In this document: positions 53,758-62,741 of the stretch, in pieces
How the letters are laid out: the number at the start of each line of letters is the position of its first letter
Numbering within the stretch: the first letter of the stretch is position 1
NCBI RefSeq assembly: GCF_003289645.1
Contig: NZ_QLYX01000004.1
Coordinates: 372,001-436,000 of the forward strand
Direction: 5' to 3'
Length of the DNA: 64,000 bases
Origin: Actinomadura craniellae
GTDB lineage: Bacteria; Actinomycetota; Actinomycetes; Streptosporangiales; Streptosporangiaceae
Position numbers and translations under genes: made by a program
Notes under the pieces: model-generated
What the model was told of the DNA's origin: nothing
Database searches by the model: none
What the model saw: the letters and a program-made list of their open reading frames with translations, nothing else

Positions 53758-54615
53758 TCAGGTGAAGTCAAGGCCGATGTCAAAGGCGGGCGCCGAATGG
53801 GTGAGCCCGCCAACCGCAAGGTAGTCCACACCGGTCACGGCGGCGTCTCGGGCCCCGGCCAAGGTGAGCCCACCGCTGGCCTCCAGCTCGGCCCGGCCCG
53901 CCACCAGCCGCACCGCCTCGGCCATCGTGGCGGGGCTCATGTTGTCGAGCAGGATCGACCCGGCCCCGGCGGACAGCGCCTCGGCGACCTGGTCGAGGGT
54001 GTCGCACTCCACCTGGACGTGCAGCGCGGGGTAGGTCGCCCGGATCCGGGCGTAGGCCCGGGTGACCGATCCGGCCGCCGCGATGTGGTTGTCCTTGACC
54101 AGCGCGGCGTCGTGCAAACCCATCCGGTGGTTGACGCCGCCGCCCTGCCGGACGGCGTACTTCTCCAGCGCGCGCAGCCCCGGCAGGGTCTTGCGGGTGT
54201 CGCGGACGCGCGCCCCGGTGCCCTCGATCGCGTCCGTCCAGCGCCGGGTCAGGGTGGCGATGCCCGACAGGTGGGTCAGGAAGTTCAGCGCGGTGCGCTC
54301 GGCGCGCAGCAGCGCCCGGGTCGGCCCGGTCGCGCTCAGCAGCACCTGCCCGGCGGTGACCCGGTCTCCGTCGGCGGCGCGGGGGGTGGTCGCGACGCCG
54401 AGCGCCGCGCAGACGGCCTCGGCGACCGGCAGCCCGGCCACCACCCCATCAGCGCGGGCGGTGAAGTCGGCGGCGGCGGTCTCGTCCGGGCCGAAGACCG
54501 GCTCGCTGGTGACGTCGACCGCCCCGTCCTCGGCCAGGGCGGTTTCGACCAGGGCCGCCACGGCCCGCGGGTCGAGGCCGGCCTCGGTCAGTCGCCGGGC
54601 GAGCTCGGGGGTCAT
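53758..54615 (-). CDS. nadC: Nicotinate-nucleotide pyrophosphorylase (carboxylating)
   Basis: Converts quinolinate plus PRPP to nicotinate mononucleotide. The 285-residue protein has ERTALNFLTHLSGIATLTRR, DTRKTLPGLRALEKYAVRQG, GGVNHRMGLHDAALVKDNHI and the late VQVECDTLDQVAEAL, all QPRTase landmarks. The ATG overlaps the nadB stop as ATGA, which is why the long open frame running upstream through nadB is ignored. Confidence 0.96.
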   Translation of the reverse strand: MTPELARRLTEAGLDPRAVAALVETALAEDGAVDVTSEPVFGPDETAAADFTARADGVVAGLPVAEAVCAALGVATTPRAADGDRVTAGQVLLSATGPTRALLRAERTALNFLTHLSGIATLTRRWTDAIEGTGARVRDTRKTLPGLRALEKYAVRQGGGVNHRMGLHDAALVKDNHIAAAGSVTRAYARIRATYPALHVQVECDTLDQVAEALSAGAGSILLDNMSPATMAEAVRLVAGRAELEASGGLTLAGARDAAVTGVDYLAVGGLTHSAPAFDIGLDFT

Positions 54616-56294
54616 CGCGTCTCCTCGTACTGGGTGGTGATCCCGGCGGCGCCGAGCCGGCCGGTCAGCCGGCCCTGCCAGCGGGCGTCGTCGCGGTCGG
54701 GGAAGTCCTCGCGCCAGTGGCTGCCACGGGTCTCCTCGCGGCGCCGGGCGGCCGCCACGATCGCCGTGGCCGCGGTGTGCAGGTTGGTGGCCTCCCACGC
54801 GGCCACGCACGGCTCGGCGGACCGGTGCCCGCCGAGCCCGGCCAGCCGCCGGGCCGCCTCGGCCAGCCCGTCCGCGCCGCGCAGCACGCTCGCGTGCTCG
54901 GTCATGATCTGCTGCACCTGCGCGCGGACCGAGGGGTCGAGCAGCCCGGCCGGCGCGGCGGTCGCGACCGGCTCGCCGGGCGCGACCGGGTCGGCCAGGG
55001 CGGCGGCGATGCGCTCGGCGAAGACCAGGCCCTCCAGCAGCGAGTTGGAGGCCAGCCGGTTGGCGCCGTGTACTCCGGTGCAGGCGACCTCGCCGCAGGC
55101 GTACAGGCCGGGCACCGAGGTCCGGCCGGACAGGTCGGTCCGGACGCCGCCGCTGGCGTAGTGCGCGGCGGGCACCACCGGGATCGGCTCGGTGACCGGG
55201 TCCACGCCGTGGTGCCGGCAGCTCGCCAGGATGGTGGGGAAGCGGTTCTCCCAGCCGCGGGCGCCCAGGTGCCGGCCGTCCAGGTACATGTGGGCGGCGC
55301 CGGTCTCGCGCATCCGGTTCATGATCGCCTTGGCGACCACGTCGCGCGGGGCGAGTTCGGCGAGCTCGTGCCGGCCGACCATGAACCGCCGGCCGGTCGC
55401 GTCGATCAGGTGCGCGCCCTCGCCGCGCACCGCCTCGGAGATCAGCGGCTGCTGGCCGCTGGCGCCCTCGCCCAGCCAGAGCACGGTGGGGTGGAACTGG
55501 ACGAACTCCAGGTCGGCGACCTCGGCGCCGGCCCGCAGCGCGAGCGCGACGCCGTCGCCGGTGGAGACGCCCGGGTTGGTGGTGGCGGAGAAGACCTGGC
55601 CGAGGCCGCCGGTGGCGAGCACCACCGCGCGGGCGCGCACGGCGCCCACCCCGTCGCGGCGCCCCTCGCCCATCACGTGCAGGGTGACGCCGGCGGCCCG
55701 GCCGGCCGCGTCGGTGAGCAGGTCGAGCACCAGGGCGTGCTCGATCACCTCGATCTCGCTCTCCTTGAGCCCGGCCAGGAGCGCCCGGCTGATCTCGGCG
55801 CCGGTGGCGTCGCCGCCGGCGTGCGCGATCCGGCGGCGGTGGTGGCCGCCCTCCCGGGTCAGCGCGATCGCGCCGTCGGCCGTCCGGTCGAACTCGGCGC
55901 CGAGCGCGATCAGCCGGCGGACGGCGGCGGGCCCCTCGGTGACCAGGACGCGCACGGCCTCCTCGTCGCACCGGCCGGCCCCGGCGACGAGGGTGTCGCG
56001 CAGGTGCTCCTCGGGGCTGTCGTCGGCGGCCAGGGCGGCGGCGATCCCGCCCTGCGCCCAGCGGGTGGAGCCCTCGTCCAGCAGCGCCTTGGTGACGAGC
56101 AGCACCCGGCCGTGCGCCCGCGCGCCCAGCGCCGTGACCAGCCCGGCGATGCCGGAGCCGATCACCACCACGTCGGTGTCGACAGTCCATCCGGGGGGCG
56201 GAGCGGCGAGGCGCCGGGCGAGGGACGGGTCCGGTGACCGGGTGGGGGGCGGGACCAGGGTTTCGGCACGATCCAGGCAGGGGTGGGAGATCAT
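54612..56294 (-). CDS. nadB: L-aspartate oxidase
   Basis: First step of de novo NAD synthesis, oxidising aspartate to iminoaspartate with FAD. The 560-residue protein has the FAD-binding GSGIAGLVTALGA, STRWAQGGIAAAL, the substrate-binding HRRRIAHAGGDATG region and GLYACGEVACTGVHGANRLA. nadA (quinolinate synthase) is not in the window. Start ATG has GAGGG upstream. A GTCATTATGAC dyad lies 22 bases upstream. Coupled to nadC. Confidence 0.95.
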   Translation of the reverse strand: MISHPCLDRAETLVPPPTRSPDPSLARRLAAPPPGWTVDTDVVVIGSGIAGLVTALGARAHGRVLLVTKALLDEGSTRWAQGGIAAALAADDSPEEHLRDTLVAGAGRCDEEAVRVLVTEGPAAVRRLIALGAEFDRTADGAIALTREGGHHRRRIAHAGGDATGAEISRALLAGLKESEIEVIEHALVLDLLTDAAGRAAGVTLHVMGEGRRDGVGAVRARAVVLATGGLGQVFSATTNPGVSTGDGVALALRAGAEVADLEFVQFHPTVLWLGEGASGQQPLISEAVRGEGAHLIDATGRRFMVGRHELAELAPRDVVAKAIMNRMRETGAAHMYLDGRHLGARGWENRFPTILASCRHHGVDPVTEPIPVVPAAHYASGGVRTDLSGRTSVPGLYACGEVACTGVHGANRLASNSLLEGLVFAERIAAALADPVAPGEPVATAAPAGLLDPSVRAQVQQIMTEHASVLRGADGLAEAARRLAGLGGHRSAEPCVAAWEATNLHTAATAIVAAARRREETRGSHWREDFPDRDDARWQGRLTGRLGAAGITTQYEETR

Positions 56295-56315
56295 GGACGA
56301 CCCTCCTCAGTTCTC

Positions 56316-56326
56316 GTCATTATGAC
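56316..56326. promoter_or_regulatory. Candidate operator dyad upstream of nadB
   Basis: GTCAT-T-ATGAC, a perfect 5-base dyad with one central base, in a locally AT-rich spot (CATAAT on the minus strand resembles a -10). Could bind a NAD-responsive repressor. Short and unproven. Confidence 0.3.
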
Positions 56327-56364
56327 CATAACTGGCGGAGGTCCGGCCACGATTCCCGGGGTGC

Positions 56365-56778
56365 CTAGTGGACCAGGTCACCCCGGGCGCCGACCGTGCC
56401 GGGCACCGGCTCGGCCGGGTCGTCCCCGAGCGAGATGATCGAGTTGGACCGGTCGACGTGCACCACCTTCGGCCGGAAGGCGCGCGCCTCGGCGTCGCTC
56501 ATCGCGGCATAGCTGATGATGATCACCAGGTCGCCGGGCGAGACCAGCCGGGCCGCCGCGCCGTTGATCCCGATCACCCCGGTGCCGCGCGGCCCGGCGA
56601 TCGTGTACGTCTCCAGCCGGGCGCCGTTGTCGATGTCGACGATGTGCACCTGCTCTCCGGGCAGGATGTCGGCGGCGTCCAGCAGATCCTGGTCGATGGT
56701 CACCGAACCCACGTAGTGCAGGTCGGCCTGCGTCACGGTGGCCCGGTGGATCTTCGACTTGAACATGTTCCGGAACAT
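56365..56778 (-). CDS. panD: Aspartate 1-decarboxylase
   Basis: Makes beta-alanine from aspartate for pantothenate. The 137-residue pro-enzyme has the self-cleavage site Gly24-Ser25 (HYVGSVTID), which generates the pyruvoyl group. Lys9 (SKIHRATVT), Arg and Tyr of the active site ([15 protein letters not shown]) are present. GGAGG lies upstream of the ATG, which overlaps the panC stop by one base. C-terminal tail slightly longer than in E. coli, normal for actinobacteria. Confidence 0.96.
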   Translation of the reverse strand: MFRNMFKSKIHRATVTQADLHYVGSVTIDQDLLDAADILPGEQVHIVDIDNGARLETYTIAGPRGTGVIGINGAAARLVSPGDLVIIISYAAMSDAEARAFRPKVVHVDRSNSIISLGDDPAEPVPGTVGARGDLVH

Positions 56779-57641
56779 CAGACCTCCTGGGGGACGGTGA
56801 GGACGAGGGGCTGGTTGTCGATCAGTCGGGTGGCGCCGACCCGGCCCGCCACGGCGAGCACGGCCGGTCCGGCGTACTCCCCGGCCACCTCCTCGAAGGT
56901 GGCCGGGTCGACCAGGACGAGGTAGTCGGGGTCGAGCGGCGGTTCGGCCTTCATCGCCTCGTCGAGCACCGTGCGCGCCGCCGCCAGCACCGCCGCCGAG
57001 CCCGCGCCGGCCCGCCCGGCGCCGGCCCGCAGCGCCCGCGACAGGGCGAGCGCGGTCCCCCGCTCCGCGGCGGAGAGGTAGCGGTTACGGCTGGACAGGG
57101 CCAGGCCGTCGGGCTCCCGCACGGTCGGGAAACCGATCACCTCGACGCGCAGGTTCAGGTCGCTCACCATGCGCCGGATCAGCGCCAGTTGCTGGGCGTC
57201 CTTCTCGCCGAAGACGGCGACGTCCGGCGTCACGATCTGGAACAGCTTCATGACCACGGTGAGCATCCCGTCGAAGTGCCCGGGCCGGCTGGCGCCCTCC
57301 GCGATCGCACCCATCCGCCCGGCGCCGACCGTGATCTCGTTGGACACCGGGTACATCTCGCCCACCGCGGGCGCGAAAACGGCGTCCACCCGCTCGGCCG
57401 CGCAGACCTCCAGGTCGGCGTCGAGGGTGCGGGGGTAGCGGTCGAGGTCCTCCCCCGCCCCGAACTGCAGCGGGTTGACGAAGATGCTCACCACGACATG
57501 TGCGGCGATCTCGCGGGCGTGCCGGATCAGCGCGCGGTGCCCCTCGTGCAGGGCGCCCATGGTCGGCACCAGGGCGACCGTGCCGGGCAACGGGTCGGTC
57601 CGCGCGGCCAGTTCGGCGCGCGTGCGGGCGATGGTGGTCAT
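56778..57641 (-). CDS. panC: Pantothenate synthetase
   Basis: Ligates pantoate and beta-alanine with ATP. The 287-residue protein has the HIGH-like nucleotide motif [10 protein letters not shown], the [20 protein letters not shown] stretch, [16 protein letters not shown] and the KMSKS-like [12 protein letters not shown]. Length is typical. It is coupled to panD and follows the DUF2520 gene by 26 bases. panB is not present in the window. Confidence 0.97.
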   Translation of the reverse strand: MTTIARTRAELAARTDPLPGTVALVPTMGALHEGHRALIRHAREIAAHVVVSIFVNPLQFGAGEDLDRYPRTLDADLEVCAAERVDAVFAPAVGEMYPVSNEITVGAGRMGAIAEGASRPGHFDGMLTVVMKLFQIVTPDVAVFGEKDAQQLALIRRMVSDLNLRVEVIGFPTVREPDGLALSSRNRYLSAAERGTALALSRALRAGAGRAGAGSAAVLAAARTVLDEAMKAEPPLDPDYLVLVDPATFEEVAGEYAGPAVLAVAGRVGATRLIDNQPLVLTVPQEV

Positions 57642-57667
57642 GGGCGATCCTCCACTGCGGGGGTTTC

Positions 57668-58576
57668 TCAGTCGGCGAGGACTTCGAGGAGGCGCTCGGC
57701 GTCCTCGGGCTTGAGCAGCCCGGCGGCCAGCGCCCGGTCGGCGGTCAGCCGGGCCAGCGCGATGTAGGCCCGGCGGCTCTCCGGCGACACCCGGCCCAGT
57801 TCGGTGACGTGGTCGGCCACGGTGCCCGCGTCACCCCGGGCGACCGGGCCGGTCAGCCCGTTCATCTCCAGCCGCAGCGCGTTGTCCAGGGCCGCGCCGA
57901 GCAGCGGGCCGAGCAGCCCCGCCGGGTTCTCCACCCCGGCGATCCGCAGCAGGTCCATCGACTCGGCCACCAGGGTGACCAGGTGGTTGGCCCCGCCCGC
58001 CAGGGCCGCGTGGTAGAGCGGGCGGCGCTCCTCGGGGATCCAGACGGGCTCGCCGCCCATCTCCACCACCAGCGCCTCGGCCACCGGCCGCAGCGGCTCG
58101 GGGGAGGTCACCCCGAACGAGATCCCGGCCAGCCGGTCGACGTCGTCGGGACGTCCGGTGAAGGTCATCACCGGGTGCAGGGCCAACGGCAACCCGCCCG
58201 CCCGGGTGACCGGATCGAGCACGCCGATGCCGTACCGGCCGCCGGTGTGCGCGAACAGCCGGCCCTCCACCGGCACCCCGGTGGCGGCGAGCCCGGCGAC
58301 CAGGTCCGGCAGGACGTCGTCGGGCACGGTGAGCAGGACCAGGTCGGCCGCCTCGACCACCTCGGGGAGCGGCAGCAGCGCGGCGCCGGGCAGCCGCTCG
58401 GCGGCCCGGTCGCGGGAGGGCTGCGAGACCGCCGCGGCAGCGACCACTCGGTGCCCGGCGAGGGTGAGGGCGGCGCCGAGCGCGGTGCCGACGCGCCCCG
58501 CGCCGACCACGCCGACGGCCAGCCGGCCGGGGCGGTCCGCGGGCACGTCGGGCGACGGCACGCCGTGTGCTTTCAT
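57668..58576 (-). CDS. Rossmann-like and DUF2520 domain protein
   Basis: A 302-residue protein with an N-terminal NAD(P)-binding Rossmann segment ([20 protein letters not shown]), [13 protein letters not shown], and a helical C-terminal DUF2520 domain ([20 protein letters not shown]). The layout resembles small beta-hydroxyacid dehydrogenases such as ketopantoate reductase-like proteins. In actinobacteria it often precedes panC, suggesting a link to pantoate supply, but the reaction is not established. First gene of the pan-nad-coaX-lysS run. Confidence 0.85.
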   Translation of the reverse strand: MKAHGVPSPDVPADRPGRLAVGVVGAGRVGTALGAALTLAGHRVVAAAAVSQPSRDRAAERLPGAALLPLPEVVEAADLVLLTVPDDVLPDLVAGLAATGVPVEGRLFAHTGGRYGIGVLDPVTRAGGLPLALHPVMTFTGRPDDVDRLAGISFGVTSPEPLRPVAEALVVEMGGEPVWIPEERRPLYHAALAGGANHLVTLVAESMDLLRIAGVENPAGLLGPLLGAALDNALRLEMNGLTGPVARGDAGTVADHVTELGRVSPESRRAYIALARLTADRALAAGLLKPEDAERLLEVLAD

Positions 58577-58636
58577 ACTTCGTTCCAGTCCTCGTCAGGG
58601 GTACCGGACGTTGCGCTGCACAGCGTACCCGCGCGA

Positions 58637-58663
58637 AGCGGCCCGGGTGTCACCCGGGCCGCT
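58637..58663 (-). terminator. Hairpin between the FtsX-type permease and DUF2520 genes
   Basis: AGCGGCCCGGGTG / CACCCGGGCCGCT, 13-base arms with a single-base loop. Likely terminator or boundary for minus-strand transcription before the DUF2520 promoter; lies about 185 bases after the permease stop. Confidence 0.6.
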
Positions 58664-58720
58664 CCCGCCCCACTCGTCCATCCCTCCCGGCCGCCGGCCA
58701 GGCCCTTCCGCCGTCCCCGC

Positions 58721-58866
58721 CCTACTCGTGGGCGAGCGACCTGTAGCTCCCTCCGGCCGACAGCCAGGTTCCCGTCACCCGCGCCTACTCGTGGGCGAGC
58801 GACCTGTAGCTCCCTCCGGCCGACAGCCAGGTTCCCGCCACCCGCGCCTACTCGTGGGCGAGCGAC
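58721..58866 (-). repeat. 63-bp tandem duplication of the permease 3' end
   Basis: Units start at 58721, 58784 and 58847 (period 63). The third unit is the authentic end of the permease gene, encoding the final residues SLAHE and the stop; the two others repeat that gene end plus ~43 bases downstream, nearly unchanged. So two decoy gene ends lie in tandem after the real stop. Confidence 0.93.
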
Positions 58867-61364
58867 TCCACGATCGACGCCCGGGACGCCCGCCGGGCGG
58901 GCAGCACTCCGGCGAGCATCCCGGCCAGCCCGGCCAGCACCACGAAGCCGGCGATCCACAGGTACGGCGGCGCGAAGACGAAGTTCTTGGAGATCGCGTT
59001 GGTGGACGCCCAGCCGAACACGACCCCCAGCACCACCCCTGTCAGCGCCCCGATCACGCCCATGATCAGCGCCTCCACCGTGAGCATCCGGCGCAGCTGG
59101 CGGCGGGTGAGACCGAGCGCCCGCAGCAGCGCCGACTCCCGGGTCCGCTCCACCACCGACAGGGTCATGGTGTTGGCGATGCCGAACAGCGCGATCACGA
59201 TCGCCAGCCCGAGCAGCCCGCCGAAGACCAGCATCAGCGTGTTCACGGCGCCGCCGAGCTCCTCCTGGAACTCGACGGTGGAGTAGACCTTGACCGTCGG
59301 GTAGGGGCGCGCCGCGGCGTCGACCACCGCCCGCGCCGCCGGCTCCGGCACGCCGTCCTTGATCACGACGTAGACCGAGCTGTCGTCGAGCGGGCCGAAG
59401 TGCCGGTCGAAGTCCGCCTCCGACACCAGGTACGGCGGCAGCGGGAGGTCCCCGGCGAGGATCGCGACGATCTCGAGCTGGACCACCCCGCGGGCGGTCC
59501 GCACCTTGACCTCGTCGCCGAGCCGCTTGCCCGCGTGCCCGGCCATGGTCTGGTGGACCGCCACGGTGTCGCCGGTCAGCGCGGCCAGCGAGCCCTGCTC
59601 GACCTCCGGCCGGATCTGGCGGCCGAGCGCCGCGGCGCTCACCGCGGCCACGGCGAAGTCGGTCCCGTCCACCTTGGTCGGCTTCTCCCGCACCTCGGTG
59701 ACCGAGGCCAGTTCGGGCTTGCGGCGCAGTTCCGCCGCCAGCGCGCGCGGGATCAGGTGGTCGGTGCCGATCTGGGGGCCCAGCTGGTAGTCCACCGGGA
59801 ACTGCTCGGCGAGCTGCCGCTCGGTGGTCGCCTCGACGCTGCCGGCCACCACCGAGAACAGGCTCATCAGCCCGACCCCGACGGTCAGCGCGATCGTCGT
59901 GGTGGCGGTCCGCCGGGGCGCGCGGCGGGCGTTCTCGACGGCCAGTTCCCCGGGCATCCCGGCCGGGCGGGCGAACACCGCGCCGATCGCCCGGCTGAGC
60001 GGCCGGACGAGCAGCGGCATGATCATGATCACCGCGAGGAAGGCCGGCACCCCGCCGAACGCGACGACGAACATCGCGGACTCGCCCTTCTCCATGCCCA
60101 GCGAGCCGAGCGCGCCGATCGCCACCCCCGCCGCGCCGAACACCACGGCGAGCGCGAGCCGCACCCGGCCGAGGCGGAACCGCCCGGTGCCGGGCTCGGA
60201 CTCGGACCGCAGCGCGGCGACCGGCGCGACCCGGGTGGCGGTGCGGGCGGGCACCAGCGCGGCCAGCACCGTGACGACCACCCCGACCGCCAGGCCGAGG
60301 ACCACCGTGCGCGGGTGCAGCGCGATCCCGCCGGCTCCGGTGGGCAGGCCGGTGTCCATCAGGCCGACGAGGGCCAGCAGGCCGACGCCCAGCCCGTAGC
60401 CCAGGGCCAGGCCGAGCAGCGAGCCGACCAGGCCGACCACCGCGGACTCGACCAGCACCCCGCCGAACACCTGCCGGCGGGACGCCCCGACACAGCGCAG
60501 CAGCGCCAGCTCGCGCATCCGCTGGGCGATCAGGATGGTGAACGTGTTGTAGATGACCAGGGCGGACACCAGCAACGACACCAGGCCGAACATCAGCAGC
60601 CCGACGCCGATCATCCGGGTGTCGGCACCGGCGCTCCTGGCCAGCCGCTCGCCGAGCTCCTCCCCGGTCAGCACCTCGAACTCCTTGCCGACCGCGCCCG
60701 CCACGGCGGCGTGGAGCCCGGCGGCGCCCTCGGCGGCGGCTATGTCGATCTCGTGGAAGCTCTGCTCGCCGGTCATCCGCAGGGCGGTGGCGGTGTCGAA
60801 GCCCACCGCGCCCTGGACGGCCACGCCCTGGTCGATACCGAAGTCGGCCACCCCGACCAGGGCGAAGGTGTGGACGGTCCCCCGGTGGTCCAGCACCCGC
60901 AGCGTGGCGCCGGGCTCGAAGCCGGTCTTCTCGGCGGTCTGCTCGTCCAGCACCGCCTCGTTCGGCGCCGCCGGGGCCCGGCCCTGCCGGAACTCGTAGC
61001 GCAGCAGGCGGCCGGCGGGCACCGACAGGCCGAGCGTCGGCATGGCGCCGTGCGCCTTGCCGTCCTTGCCGATCAGGGCGGCCTCGCCGCGGACGAGGCC
61101 CTGCGCGTCGGCGACCCCGGGCAGCGCCCTGACCCGGGCGAGGTGGCCGGCGGCCAGCTGGCTCTCGCCGTCGAACTCCGGGGACAGCGCGACCAGGTCC
61201 GCCTTGCCGGCGGACCCGGCGAACTCCCGGTCGATCCCGGCCTGCATGGTGTCGGTGAGGACGAACGTGCCGGCGATGAACCCGACACCGAGCATGATCG
61301 CAACCGTGGTGAGCAGCAGCCGCAGCCGGTGCGCGCGCAGCCCGGCCAGCGTGATCCCGAGCAT
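58848..61364 (-). CDS. FtsX/LolC-type ABC transporter permease (large, two-module)
   Basis: An 838-residue permease with two FtsX modules. Each has TM helices around RMRELALLRCVGASRRQVFG (first) and RESALLRALGLTRRQLRRML (second), flanking large extracytoplasmic domains. It ends VLPARRASRASIVESLAHE. Such permeases work with the MacB-class ATPase encoded just upstream, usually exporting lipids or peptides or signalling. The ATG overlaps the ATPase stop by one to three bases. Confidence 0.94.
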   Translation of the reverse strand: MLGITLAGLRAHRLRLLLTTVAIMLGVGFIAGTFVLTDTMQAGIDREFAGSAGKADLVALSPEFDGESQLAAGHLARVRALPGVADAQGLVRGEAALIGKDGKAHGAMPTLGLSVPAGRLLRYEFRQGRAPAAPNEAVLDEQTAEKTGFEPGATLRVLDHRGTVHTFALVGVADFGIDQGVAVQGAVGFDTATALRMTGEQSFHEIDIAAAEGAAGLHAAVAGAVGKEFEVLTGEELGERLARSAGADTRMIGVGLLMFGLVSLLVSALVIYNTFTILIAQRMRELALLRCVGASRRQVFGGVLVESAVVGLVGSLLGLALGYGLGVGLLALVGLMDTGLPTGAGGIALHPRTVVLGLAVGVVVTVLAALVPARTATRVAPVAALRSESEPGTGRFRLGRVRLALAVVFGAAGVAIGALGSLGMEKGESAMFVVAFGGVPAFLAVIMIMPLLVRPLSRAIGAVFARPAGMPGELAVENARRAPRRTATTTIALTVGVGLMSLFSVVAGSVEATTERQLAEQFPVDYQLGPQIGTDHLIPRALAAELRRKPELASVTEVREKPTKVDGTDFAVAAVSAAALGRQIRPEVEQGSLAALTGDTVAVHQTMAGHAGKRLGDEVKVRTARGVVQLEIVAILAGDLPLPPYLVSEADFDRHFGPLDDSSVYVVIKDGVPEPAARAVVDAAARPYPTVKVYSTVEFQEELGGAVNTLMLVFGGLLGLAIVIALFGIANTMTLSVVERTRESALLRALGLTRRQLRRMLTVEALIMGVIGALTGVVLGVVFGWASTNAISKNFVFAPPYLWIAGFVVLAGLAGMLAGVLPARRASRASIVESLAHE

Positions 61365-62122
61365 CAGCCCTCCAGCCGCTTGAGCCGGTCGAGCACGGTC
61401 TCGGGGGTCGGGTCGCGGAGCTCGGCGACAGTCAGGCCGTCGCGCAGGAAGACCACGCGGTCCGCGTACGACGCCGCCACCGGGTCGTGCGTGACCATGA
61501 TGATCGTCTGGCCCAGCTCGCGGACGGACGACCGCAGGAAGCCCAGCACCTCGGCACCCGACCGGGAGTCGAGGTTGCCGGTGGGCTCGTCGGCGAAGAT
61601 CACCTCGGGCCGGGAGACCAGGGCGCGGGCGCAGGCGACGCGCTGCTGCTGCCCGCCCGACAGCTCGCTCGGCCGGTGGCCCAGCCGGTCGCGCAGCCCG
61701 ACGGTCTCGATCACGTGGTCGCGCCACCGCGGGTCGGGCGCGCGCCCGGCGAGCTTGAGCGGCAGCAGGATGTTCTGCTCGGCGGTGAGCGTGGGCAGCA
61801 GGTTGAACGCCTGGAAGACGAAGCCGACCCGTTCCCGGCGCAGCAGCGTCAGCCGCCGGTCGTCGAGCCCGGTGATCTCGGTGTCGCCGAGCGTCACCCG
61901 GCCGCCGGAGACGGTGTCGAGCCCGGCCAGGCAGTGCATCAGGGTGGACTTCCCGGACCCGGAGGGGCCCATGATCGCGGTGAACGCCCCGCGGGCGAAG
62001 CCGACACTCACGCCGCGCAGGGCGTGGACGGCGGCGTCGCCGGAGCCGTACACCTTGGTCACGTCACTGGCCTGGACGGCCGTTTCCGTCGCCCTGAGCG
62101 GCGCGGTCGGGGGGCTGGTCAT
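61364..62122 (-). CDS. ABC transporter ATP-binding subunit, LolD/MacB class
   Basis: A 252-residue ATPase: Walker A GPSGSGKSTLMH, Q-loop VFQAFNLLP, signature LSGGQQQRVACARAL, Walker [13 protein letters not shown] and switch VTHDPVAA. AGGAG lies five to six bases before the ATG at 62122, so the longer frame from 62185 is rejected. It powers the adjacent FtsX-type permease. The two-component pair upstream on the same strand could regulate it. Confidence 0.95.
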   Translation of the reverse strand: MTSPPTAPLRATETAVQASDVTKVYGSGDAAVHALRGVSVGFARGAFTAIMGPSGSGKSTLMHCLAGLDTVSGGRVTLGDTEITGLDDRRLTLLRRERVGFVFQAFNLLPTLTAEQNILLPLKLAGRAPDPRWRDHVIETVGLRDRLGHRPSELSGGQQQRVACARALVSRPEVIFADEPTGNLDSRSGAEVLGFLRSSVRELGQTIIMVTHDPVAASYADRVVFLRDGLTVAELRDPTPETVLDRLKRLEG

Positions 62123-62288
62123 GGAGGCTCCTCGGTGGGTCGCTTCGACGTGCCCCACGCTAGGAAGGACGGGCGCCCCGGCCATCGGCCTGAAAGCTGC
62201 GGTTCCGTGCGCGTTCCGGGCTACCCCGCGCCGGCCGGTACGACCTGAGTCGTAGATCGGAGTCGTACCTCGGAGTCCCCGGAAACGC

Positions 62289-62320
62289 TGAAGCGCCGGA
62301 GGCGGGCCTCCGGCGCTTCA
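62289..62320 (-). terminator. Terminator hairpin downstream of the chaplin gene
   Basis: Perfect 14-base arms (TGAAGCGCCGGAGG / CCTCCGGCGCTTCA) with CGGG loop, 12 bases after the chaplin stop. Confidence 0.88.
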
Positions 62321-62331
62321 ACAGGGGTGGA

Positions 62332-62589
62332 TCAGTGGTACTGCTTCACCTTGAACGGGGTGACCGTGCCGGCCCCGCCCTTGCAGTGCGCGCCCGACAG
62401 GCCGACCACCGTGACGGCGTTGACGGCGACACCGCAGACGTTCACCGGAACCGAAACCGGGGCGACGACCTGGTTACGGTTCAGGCTGCCGTTGAGGATG
62501 TTGATGTCCGCGGCGGCCGGGGTGCCGCCGAGCGTCATGCCGTAGGCGGCGGCCGCGACGGCACCGGTGAGCGTGAGCTTCTTGAGCAT
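62332..62589 (-). CDS. Short chaplin
   Basis: An 85-residue secreted surface-active protein. A signal peptide (KLTLTGAVAAAAYGMTLGG) ends near AAA-D. The chaplin domain includes NRNQVVAPVSVPVNVCGVAV and a second Cys (Cys52 and Cys69), with the hydrophobic VVGL stretch. Chaplins assemble into amyloid coats on aerial hyphae. The C-terminal tail is shorter than in long chaplins and has no LPxTG. GGAGG lies upstream of the ATG. In Streptomyces the sigma factor BldN drives chaplin genes; no clear BldN promoter is visible here. Confidence 0.88.
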   Translation of the reverse strand: MLKKLTLTGAVAAAAYGMTLGGTPAAADINILNGSLNRNQVVAPVSVPVNVCGVAVNAVTVVGLSGAHCKGGAGTVTPFKVKQYH

Positions 62590-62741
62590 GGGGGGTCCTC
62601 CATCGAACCGACTGATGTCACATCTGATGCCGCCGATCCATGAAATCGGCGTCACATGTTGTAGTCAGTCAGCTACCCAAAGGTAAGGGAAAGAGAATCC
62701 CGGGGCCGTCCCCAAACGTTCACCGCTCAGTGATCTAGCCG

